A DNA stretch of 14,600 nucleotides from Hyphomicrobiales bacterium (GTDB lineage: Bacteria; Pseudomonadota; Alphaproteobacteria; Rhizobiales; Rhizobiaceae), in assembly GCA_011087745.1 (NCBI GenBank), contig JAALLB010000015.1, forward strand, positions 1 through 14,600, written 5' to 3'. The translations under genes were made by a program, and so were the position numbers. The stretch's first letter is position 1. Each line of letters starts with the position of its first letter. This document shows positions 6,481 through 13,167 of the stretch, piece by piece. The notes under the pieces are model-generated. The model ran no database searches. It had not been told where the DNA came from and worked only from the letters and a program-made list of their open reading frames with translations.

Positions 6481-7997
6481 TGGCTAATGCCGTTATTCTC
6501 CCAACGTTGAGTATGATTGATCAATTGCCACTGCTGACCATTGCGGTACCACTTATTGCCGGACCTCTGTGTGTAATATTTGGTAACAGGCATATTGCAT
6601 GGGGACTTGCATTTCTTTCAAGTTTGCTGGCGTTCCTGTTTTCTGGACACATGCTCTTACAGGTTATTGATGGCGATGTTCTATCCTATCATCTTGGTGG
6701 ATGGGCGCCGCCGTTAGGCATCGAATATCGTGTCGATGCAGCCAATGCATTTGTACTTTTCCTGATTTCAGGGATTAGCACGGTCGTTTTACCTTATGCC
6801 CGACAAAGCGTAGCGCATGAGATCAAGAAAGTTAGCCACACGCTTTTCTATTGCTGTTATCTTTTGTGCTTTACTGGCTTGCTTGGTGTTGTTGTTACAG
6901 GTGACGCATTTAATGTGTTTGTTTTCCTTGAGATATCATCACTCTCCACTTACGTCTTGATTGCGATGGGCGCGGAGCGGGATAGACGTGCTCTGACGGC
7001 TGCATATGACTACCTTATATTGGGCACCATCGGCGCAACATTCTTCGTTATTGGTATTGGGTTCTTGTACATCGCCACTGGCACACTGAATATGGCCGAT
7101 CTTGCCGTTCGCCTTGCAGATATGGGTGACAATAGAACAGTTCAGGCTGGCTTTGCATTTATAGTGGTTGGCATGGGTTTAAAAGCCGCAATCTATCCTC
7201 TGCATCTTTGGCTGCCAGGTGCCTATACATATGCACCGTCTGTTGTAACGGTGTTCCTGGCCGCAACTGCAACAAAAGCTGCAATCTATGTACTTTTGAG
7301 ATTTATGTTCTCAGTATTCCAACCAGATTTTGTTTTCGAATTGCACACACTGACCTGGATAATCATGCCATTGGCAATACTGGCAATGTTTGCGGCATCT
7401 TTAATCGCGGCATTTCAAACTGATTTAAAGCGCTTGTTGGCGTATTCTTCAGTTGCACAAGTTGGCTATATGATTTTGGGTATTGGACTGGCCACAAAGA
7501 CAAGTCTTTCTGCCACAATTATCCACCTGTTCAATCATGGCATTACAAAAGCTGTATTGTTCATGGTCGTCGGTGCATTTGTTATGCGCGTGGGGAGCAG
7601 TTTTACAAAAAATTTAAATGGCCTGGGAAAACAAATGCCATGGACTTGTACTGCTTTTGTTATTGGCGGACTAAGCTTGATAGGTGTTCCAGGAACAGCC
7701 GGCTTTATCTCCAAATGGCTGCTAATTGACGCGTCCCTCAAAGCAGACCTTTGGTGGCTCGCAATGCTAATCGTGATGTCATCATTGCTGGCAGTTGTAT
7801 ACGTCTGGAAAGCAGTCGAAGTGCTTTACATGCAACAGCCAGATGAAGGTTCAAGTGCCAAGGAAGTGCCAATGTCCATGCTGCTTCCAATGTGGATCAT
7901 GGCGATAGCGTGCGTTTACTTCGGCCTAAACACAGATCTCACGCTGACTTCAGCCAGTGTCGCTGCAAATAGTCTTCTTGGTGGAGGCGTTCAATGA
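6480..7997 (+). CDS. mnhD: Antiporter-like subunit D (NuoN/MrpD type), first of three
   Basis: This 505-residue integral membrane protein belongs to the proton-translocating NuoL/M/N and MrpA/D superfamily (Proton_antipo_M), with about 14 helices. Key channel residues are visible. Glu151 lies in FNVFVFLEI (helix 5). Lys235 lies in GMGLKAAIYPLHLWLPGAY (helix 7). Lys266 lies in helix 8. His349 and His353 lie in HLFNHGITKA, and Lys412 lies in GFISKWLL (helix 12). DLKRLLAYSSVAQVGYM (315-331) is the classic broken-helix region. The length is normal for MrpD. It is probably one of the cation or proton channels of the complex. Its stop overlaps the next start (ATGATGA). Confidence 0.92.
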   Translation: MANAVILPTLSMIDQLPLLTIAVPLIAGPLCVIFGNRHIAWGLAFLSSLLAFLFSGHMLLQVIDGDVLSYHLGGWAPPLGIEYRVDAANAFVLFLISGISTVVLPYARQSVAHEIKKVSHTLFYCCYLLCFTGLLGVVVTGDAFNVFVFLEISSLSTYVLIAMGAERDRRALTAAYDYLILGTIGATFFVIGIGFLYIATGTLNMADLAVRLADMGDNRTVQAGFAFIVVGMGLKAAIYPLHLWLPGAYTYAPSVVTVFLAATATKAAIYVLLRFMFSVFQPDFVFELHTLTWIIMPLAILAMFAASLIAAFQTDLKRLLAYSSVAQVGYMILGIGLATKTSLSATIIHLFNHGITKAVLFMVVGAFVMRVGSSFTKNLNGLGKQMPWTCTAFVIGGLSLIGVPGTAGFISKWLLIDASLKADLWWLAMLIVMSSLLAVVYVWKAVEVLYMQQPDEGSSAKEVPMSMLLPMWIMAIACVYFGLNTDLTLTSASVAANSLLGGGVQ

Positions 7998-9469
7998 TGG
8001 ATACAAACACAGCTATCTTGATGTCTCTCATCATTCCAGTATTGGCATGCATCAGCAATATTCTTCACGGTGACGAGCGGCCCAATTTACGCGATGGCAT
8101 TACATTAATTGCTGCAATTGCAACGTTTGGTTGCGTTTTAAGTATTCTGATAAATAACGGTGGCGCACCCACAGAAACTTATACTCTCTTTTCGGTTATG
8201 CCGGGTCTCGATATTGCCTTTAATGTCGAACCACTGGGATTGCTATTTGCTCTTATTGCGTCGGGTCTTTGGATTGTTGTTCATCTCTATGCAATTGGGT
8301 ACATGCGTGGGAATAAAGAAACTAACCATGCAAGATTTTATGCGGCATTCAGTTTCTCAATTTTCGCTACACTCGGAATAGCGTTCTCAGCAAATATGTT
8401 CTCGCTGTTTATTTTCTATGAAATTCTCACAGTCGCTACCTATCCACTGGTGGCGCATAAAGGCACCGAGGAAGCAAAACGCGGTGCGAGAGTTTATGTT
8501 GGCACCTTGCTGGGTACATCCATTGGTTTCCAACTCGTCGGCATCACCTGGACCTATGTAGTTGCAGGCACACTTGATTTTACCCAAGGCGGCATTCTTC
8601 ATGACAAGGAATTGGGATCTGGACTTACAGCAGTGCTCTTGGCGCTTTATGCATTTGGTATTGGTAAGGCAGCGCTAATGCCGTTTCATAAATGGCTTCC
8701 ATCCGCAATGGTTGCGCCAACACCGGTTTCTGCATTGCTGCACGCAGTTGCAGTTGTGAAGGCTGGTGTGTTTACAATATTGAAGGTTGGCATTTACATC
8801 TTCGGAATTGATTACCTGGCCGAAACAGGCGCTTCACAATGGCTAATGTGGCTTGCTGCATTCTCAATTCTGGCCGCATCGATTATTGCGATGACAAAAG
8901 ACAATTTAAAAGCTCTATTAGCGTATTCTACAGTCAGCCAGTTATCCTACATTACCCTGGGCATGGCGCTTGCGACATCCATGGGAGTTGTGGGTGGTGG
9001 ACTGCACATTGTCATGCACGCTTTTGGCAAGATCACACTCTTCATGTGTGCAGGCGCAATTTATGTTGCAACCCATAAGACCGAGATCAAGCAAATGACA
9101 GGCTTGGGTCGTGTGATGCCGTTTACCTATGGAGCTTTTCTCGTGGGGGCGATTTCCATCATAGGATTGCCGCCATTAGGCGGCTCCTGGAGCAAGTGGC
9201 AATTGATGATCGCAGCTGCAGACACGGGTCAATTGATCATGATTGTCGTTTTGATGGTAAGTTCTTTGCTGAATGTGGCTTATCTTTTGCCAATCATTGC
9301 AAAGGGCTTTTTCTTGACCGACGAAAAGAACAATGCTCAATCGGGTATAAAGGAAGCACCGTTCTGGTGTGTTGTACCGCCTGTCTTTACTTCAATAGTG
9401 TGCCTGATCCTGTTTTTCTACGCAGGTGATATCATGGCGTTCCTTGCACCAATCGGGGGAGGGCAATAA
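7994..9469 (+). CDS. Antiporter-like subunit (MrpA N-terminal/NuoL type), second of three
   Basis: This 491-residue membrane protein is a second Proton_antipo_M member, closest in motif to the NuoL-like N-terminal domain of MrpA. GKAALMPFHKWLPSAMVAPTP (224-244) followed by VSALLHAVAVVKAG (245-258) is the NuoL/MrpA hallmark. Channel residues are Glu143 in LFIFYEILT, Lys225, Lys256, His338 and His342, and Lys401 in GSWSKWQL. It ends after about 14 helices and lacks the DUF4040/MbhE domains that classical MrpA carries. These are encoded separately at 5058-5612. The ATG at 7994 or the one at 7997 may be used. GGTGGAGG at 7980-7987 serves either. A name such as mnhA or mnhD2 is possible. Confidence 0.9.
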   Translation: MMDTNTAILMSLIIPVLACISNILHGDERPNLRDGITLIAAIATFGCVLSILINNGGAPTETYTLFSVMPGLDIAFNVEPLGLLFALIASGLWIVVHLYAIGYMRGNKETNHARFYAAFSFSIFATLGIAFSANMFSLFIFYEILTVATYPLVAHKGTEEAKRGARVYVGTLLGTSIGFQLVGITWTYVVAGTLDFTQGGILHDKELGSGLTAVLLALYAFGIGKAALMPFHKWLPSAMVAPTPVSALLHAVAVVKAGVFTILKVGIYIFGIDYLAETGASQWLMWLAAFSILAASIIAMTKDNLKALLAYSTVSQLSYITLGMALATSMGVVGGGLHIVMHAFGKITLFMCAGAIYVATHKTEIKQMTGLGRVMPFTYGAFLVGAISIIGLPPLGGSWSKWQLMIAAADTGQLIMIVVLMVSSLLNVAYLLPIIAKGFFLTDEKNNAQSGIKEAPFWCVVPPVFTSIVCLILFFYAGDIMAFLAPIGGGQ

Positions 9470-9822
9470 TGGCTAAAAAACCCAAAAATGATGATCCCCA
9501 AAATTATCCGGCACTCGGTCGCTGGATGATGTGGGTTGATAAGCTTGGCAGTATAAAAAAACTAACCTGGATACTGGGTATTATTTGTGCGCTTACGATT
9601 CTTGCAAATCTGACCTATTCCAATAAAGGTCATTATGGCGCTGAAAATATTCTGGGTTTTTACGCATTCTACGGCTTTGTTGCGTTCACATTTATCATTT
9701 TTGTGTCAAAGGCATTGCGCAGCATTATTATACGGCCAGAAAATTATTACGGAAAAAAATCCATAGATACTGAAGAATGGCCTGAAGCTGAGTTGGATAA
9801 AAAGGATCATACAAATGATTGA
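9469..9822 (+). CDS. Small two-helix membrane protein of the antiporter operon, unknown function
   Basis: I do not recognise a named family. The 117-residue protein starts with a polar, Lys/Asp-rich segment, then has two hydrophobic stretches, about residues 33-50 and 60-82, and then a charged tail. Just after the second helix lies the striking motif IIIRPENYYG (86-95), followed by an acidic stretch (TEEWPEAELD). It is translated as part of the operon: a strong GGGGGAGGG precedes the start, the start overlaps the previous stop by one base, and its last eight bases overlap the next gene. Sitting between two antiporter channel subunits, it is best explained as an accessory or structural subunit linking them. 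That role is inferred from position alone. Confidence 0.75.
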   Translation: MAKKPKNDDPQNYPALGRWMMWVDKLGSIKKLTWILGIICALTILANLTYSNKGHYGAENILGFYAFYGFVAFTFIIFVSKALRSIIIRPENYYGKKSIDTEEWPEAELDKKDHTND

Positions 9823-11512
9823 TCCCTTCCCACCGGCATTCCTGTTTTTCATTGGCGCTATTTTGTTGCTGTTGCTTCCAAAGGGAAGCCCTCGAGCATT
9901 GGTGGGCATAATCGTTCCAATTATTGCTGCAATGATGGTCTGGGATCTGCCAACAGGTGTTGGAGGTGAAGTTCAGCTTGCGGGTTTGACCCTGGAAATG
10001 ATGAGAGTTGATAAACTCTCTACCATTTTTGGACTGGTTTTCTGTCTCGCAGCATTCCTCGGTAATCTTTACGCATGGCATGTCAAAGATACCGTTCAAC
10101 AGGTTGCAGCCCTTGCTTATGCAGGTTCAGCGATCGGCGCAGTTTTTGCTGGCGACCTGATAATACTGTTCATTTATTGGGAAGGTACGGCAATAGCTTC
10201 TGTATTTCTGATATGGGCAAGGCGCACGGAAGGCGCTTTTTATACGGGTATGCGTTACCTGATTATTCAAATTGGATCCGGCGTAATTTTGCTTGCAGGC
10301 GTTGTACTTTTATATCGTGAAACAGGTTCAATTGCATTTGAAAAGATGGAACTTGGAACGCTTGCAACCTGGCTTATCTTCTTATCTTTCGGTATGAAAT
10401 GTGCATTCCCATTACTTCATAACTGGCTACAAGATTCGTACCCTGCTGCCACTGTTACCGGAACAGTTATCCTTTCTGCCTTTACCACCAAGCTTGCTGT
10501 CTATGCATTGGCCAGAGGATTTCCTGGAACTGAGCTTCTTATCTACATCGGCGCGGTAATGACTGTCTTTCCAGTGTTCCTCGCAGAAATCGAAAATGAC
10601 CTGCGCCGTGTCCTTGCATACTCACTCAACAATCAGCTCGGATTTATGGTTGTGGGCGTTGGTATCGGCACAGAAATGTCGTTGAACGGTACTGCTTCCC
10701 ATGCATTTGCGCACATCCTTTATAAAGCGCTGCTTTTCATGAGCGTGGGAGCGGTTTTGTTTAGAACTGGCACATCGAAAGCATCAGAGCTTGGCGGCCT
10801 TTATCGAACCATGCCACTAACAGCCATATTCTGTTTGGTTGGAGCTGCTTCAATTTCTGCTTTCCCGTTATTCTCGGGTTTTGTGACCAAGTCGCTTATT
10901 CTCGATGCATCAGCGGAAAATCATTACACAATTGTCTGGGCAATGTTGGTATTTGCATCCGCAGGTGTGCTTTCGCACTCTGGTATTAAAATCCCGTTCT
11001 TTACATTTTTTGCCCATGATAGTGGTAAGCGCCCGGCAGAAGCACCTAGCCACATGCTGTGGGCAATGGGAATTACAGCAGCGCTGTGTATATTGGTAGG
11101 TGTGTTCCCGGAACCGCTTTATGCACTTCTGCCTTATGAAGTCGATTATCATGCTTATACAACTTATCACGTTGTAGGACAGCTTCAGCTTCTGCTCTTT
11201 GCTCTGCTCGCATTTGTATTCTTAATGAGAACAGGCATCCATCCGCCGGAAGTTCGTGCGGTAAATCTTGATACGGATGTTATCTATCGCCGCTTCTTGC
11301 CAATGCTGATCATCAAGATTAGCAACATAGTCTCTGGCCTATGGGCATTTGGAACCTGGTTTACAAAGGGCAAAGCAGACAGGCTTGTTAGAACACTTCA
11401 CAGATCGCATGGACCAGAAGGACGTATGGCAAGTGTATGGCCAACGGGCGCTATGGTTTTGTGGATTGCCATTATCCTGACCGCAACATTATTGGTGAAT
11501 TTCATCACATAA
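9815..11512 (+). CDS. Antiporter-like subunit (Proton_antipo_M) with long C-terminal extension, third of three
   Basis: This 565-residue membrane protein is a third Proton_antipo_M member, annotated in related clusters as Na+/H+ antiporter subunit D. Key residues are intact: Glu123 in LFIYWEGTA, Lys195 in GMKCAFPLLHNWLQDSYPAA, Lys226 in FTTKLAVYAL, His296/His300/Lys304 in HAFAHILYK, and Lys359 in GFVTKS. It is 60-75 residues longer than the other two. After a helix at about 455-471, residues 485-540 form an amphipathic, Arg/Lys-containing stretch, and a final helix follows at about 544-563. This layout recalls the lateral helix plus last helix of NuoL, although homology there is not established. 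AAAGGA lies eight bases before the ATG, which overlaps the small gene by eight bases. The Nudix gene follows after 18 bases. Confidence 0.9.
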   Translation: MIDPFPPAFLFFIGAILLLLLPKGSPRALVGIIVPIIAAMMVWDLPTGVGGEVQLAGLTLEMMRVDKLSTIFGLVFCLAAFLGNLYAWHVKDTVQQVAALAYAGSAIGAVFAGDLIILFIYWEGTAIASVFLIWARRTEGAFYTGMRYLIIQIGSGVILLAGVVLLYRETGSIAFEKMELGTLATWLIFLSFGMKCAFPLLHNWLQDSYPAATVTGTVILSAFTTKLAVYALARGFPGTELLIYIGAVMTVFPVFLAEIENDLRRVLAYSLNNQLGFMVVGVGIGTEMSLNGTASHAFAHILYKALLFMSVGAVLFRTGTSKASELGGLYRTMPLTAIFCLVGAASISAFPLFSGFVTKSLILDASAENHYTIVWAMLVFASAGVLSHSGIKIPFFTFFAHDSGKRPAEAPSHMLWAMGITAALCILVGVFPEPLYALLPYEVDYHAYTTYHVVGQLQLLLFALLAFVFLMRTGIHPPEVRAVNLDTDVIYRRFLPMLIIKISNIVSGLWAFGTWFTKGKADRLVRTLHRSHGPEGRMASVWPTGAMVLWIAIILTATLLVNFIT

Positions 11513-11530
11513 GTTGGAAGGCATATTCCA

Positions 11531-11956
11531 ATGATCTCAATTGCCGGTGCTATATTAGTTTCCAATTCAGGAACATTCTTGTTGCAACGCCGTGATGACA
11601 ATACTGCAAGTGCATCACCAAATATGATCAGCATCTTTGGAGGTGCAACTGAGGCAGTGGATGAAAATCCTCTGGCAGCAGCAATGCAAGAAGTTGAAGA
11701 AGAGACAGGTATTAGCCTGCCGGCAGAAGCTTATTTGCAACTTGTTCAATTCAAAAACAGCTATCCCGACGGGCGCATCATAAATGCATCGATTTATGTT
11801 CTGGAAAATATAGAAAAAGGTGAATTGCAGATTACTGAGGGAACATTGATAGAAATTCCAATTTCTGAAATTGGTAGGTACATGGATGAATTGGTTCCCA
11901 CCACTTGCTTTGCTATTTCAGTTTATCTTCAAAAATGGGGTTCTCAGAAAATTTAG
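11531..11956 (+). CDS. Nudix hydrolase with slightly atypical Nudix box
   Basis: This 141-residue soluble protein has the Nudix fold and would hydrolyse a nucleoside diphosphate linked to another moiety, with Mg2+. The Nudix box spans residues 37-61. It begins GGATEAVDE and ends QEVEEETGI, so the metal-binding Glu54, Glu57 and Glu58 are present. Two deviations are seen: Gln53 replaces the consensus Arg, and one extra residue lies between the leading Gly and the following acidic residue. The substrate cannot be read. Nucleotide sugars, ADP-ribose or oxidised nucleotides are all possible. GGAAGG lies nine bases before the ATG, 18 bases after the antiporter gene, so it is very probably the last gene of that operon. 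Its stop lies 30 bases from the end of the convergent gene. Confidence 0.87.
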   Translation: MISIAGAILVSNSGTFLLQRRDDNTASASPNMISIFGGATEAVDENPLAAAMQEVEEETGISLPAEAYLQLVQFKNSYPDGRIINASIYVLENIEKGELQITEGTLIEIPISEIGRYMDELVPTTCFAISVYLQKWGSQKI

Positions 11957-11986
11957 TGCTTTTTGGATGTTGGAAGTATAAGTAAC

Positions 11987-13048
11987 TCAGACATCAGATC
12001 CGTCATTAAACAACTGGGTAGTTGTGTTTTTACGTAGATAGAAAAATAGAGTCGAAGATAACAAGAAGGCTGTTAGTCCACACATAAGTTGCCAAAAAAA
12101 CGCGTGGTTATAGTAAATGCAAATTAATGCGAGGAGCGTATTTATGATACTAACTCCAAAATAAAGAGCACGAATGTTATTTTCACTTATCCCATTCTTA
12201 GCTGCGATTTGATAGGCATGCCCGCTGTGTGACTTAAGTGGATTTTTTCCGCTGATAATAATCCCAAGGAGTGTAAATGTGGTATCAACCAAAATACAGG
12301 CGTAAGGTATAAAGCCAGCAATTGAACCATGTTTTGCCAGAATGAATATCCCGCAGCTGCCTAATAACATTCCAATACAAACAGCTCCAGCATCACCCAT
12401 ATAGATGCTCGCTTTTGGACGATTAAACCAAACAAATGCACCCAATGAAGATAAAAACACCAAGAAAATAACAGATATGTTGAAATCTTGATTTGTGTGT
12501 AAATGTAGAAGGGCAAACAGAATACTTCCGGGGATCACATTTGCTACAAGTAATAAGTCCATACCATCAATAAAATTTGTTGTATTTATCATCCAGAAAA
12601 TTGCTAAAACCATGAAAATACTAGGTAAAATATAGTTCATGGAGGAAATTATAACTTTTAGGCCAGTGTATTCAGTAAGTTGAAAAATAAAAATAGTAAT
12701 ACTAGTTGCAACAGCTAGCTGGATTGCTAAGCGAAGAATTGCTGAGATAGGTCGATAATCATCGAATAATCCAGTCACGAAGAGCAAGATTACTGGTAAG
12801 CAAAAAACCAGCTGAACATGAAAATTTATTCCTTTAGAAAAATAGAAAAATGAAATAACAGCGACCATTGTTATCGCCACTATCACCAAACCACCAACCT
12901 GAAGTGCTGTGCTACCTAAATTGGCTGGATGGTTTTGCAATGACCTTAATTTTTCTGAAAGCTTGATTCGTTTCAATACAAAAAAACTAATAATTGTTAC
13001 TAAATGTACAGCTATCAAAACAACAAAGATCTGCTCATTCAAAACCAT
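11987..13048 (-). CDS. Polyprenyl-phosphate sugar-1-phosphate transferase, MraY/WecA family
   Basis: This protein of about 353 residues with roughly ten helices belongs to glycosyltransferase family 4 of the PNPT type (MraY/WecA/WbpL). It would transfer a HexNAc-1-phosphate from a UDP-sugar to undecaprenyl phosphate and so start a lipid-linked glycan. Numbered from the upstream TTG, motifs are GLFDDYRPIS (95-104, catalytic Asp pair), NTTNFIDGMD (157-166), FNRPKASIYMGDAG (210-223, with MGD), Asp257, and SHSGHAYQIA (275-284, the His motif). The SHxxHAYQ form points to WecA/WbpL-type enzymes rather than MraY. TTG at 13054 is possible, but ATG at 13048 has GAAAG six bases upstream and is preferred. 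It is convergent with the Nudix gene, divergent from the ligase, and visibly AT-rich. Confidence 0.88.
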   Translation of the reverse strand: MVLNEQIFVVLIAVHLVTIISFFVLKRIKLSEKLRSLQNHPANLGSTALQVGGLVIVAITMVAVISFFYFSKGINFHVQLVFCLPVILLFVTGLFDDYRPISAILRLAIQLAVATSITIFIFQLTEYTGLKVIISSMNYILPSIFMVLAIFWMINTTNFIDGMDLLLVANVIPGSILFALLHLHTNQDFNISVIFLVFLSSLGAFVWFNRPKASIYMGDAGAVCIGMLLGSCGIFILAKHGSIAGFIPYACILVDTTFTLLGIIISGKNPLKSHSGHAYQIAAKNGISENNIRALYFGVSIINTLLALICIYYNHAFFWQLMCGLTAFLLSSTLFFYLRKNTTTQLFNDGSDV

Positions 13049-13167
13049 ACGCAACTTTCAAAAAACACAAGAACAGACCAAATTTTTCCTTCTGACACAG
13101 TAGGATATGTTTTACACAAAATCTAGGTTATATACACAAACAGCTAGAATAATATAATGCATTTTAC
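13049..13167. other. Divergent intergenic region between the transferase and ligase genes
   Basis: These roughly 120 bases are very AT-rich and should hold the promoters of both divergent genes. On the minus strand TTGTGT, 17 bases, TGTAAA is a weak candidate, and GAAAG forms the ribosome site of the transferase. The plus-strand candidate is listed separately. I see no small gene and no clear operator palindrome. Confidence 0.5.
13131..13158 (+). promoter_or_regulatory. Candidate sigma-70 promoter of the O-antigen ligase gene
   Basis: TATACA (13131-13136, four of six to the -35 consensus) is separated by 16 bases from a perfect TATAAT (13153-13158). Transcription would begin near 13165, only about three bases before the ATG at 13168, so the mRNA would be nearly leaderless. 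In such AT-rich DNA the match could be chance. Confidence 0.35.

Noticed and set aside
7994..9469. DabB-type inorganic-carbon transporter subunit
   Set aside because: DabB needs a DabA (DUF2309) neighbour, and none is present. The full Mrp subunit set explains the gene better.
9728..10099. Minus-strand 123-codon frame opposite the small protein and the third channel subunit
   Set aside because: It is rich in Cys, His, Asn and Gln in the pattern of an antisense shadow, and it lies fully across two confident membrane-protein genes.
10910..11170. Minus-strand 86-codon Cys-rich frame that could look like a small metal-binding protein
   Set aside because: The cysteines have no regular spacing and arise from the reverse complement of Ala/Gly codons in the antiporter gene.
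6480..11512. Respiratory complex I (nuoL/M/N) cluster
   Set aside because: Three NuoL/M/N-like proteins are present, but subunits E, F, G, B and the MrpA C-terminal domains are diagnostic of Mrp/Mbh, and no NADH, quinone or iron-sulfur subunits are seen.
11957..11986. Bidirectional terminator between the convergent Nudix and transferase genes
   Set aside because: The 30 bases have no inverted repeat of useful length.
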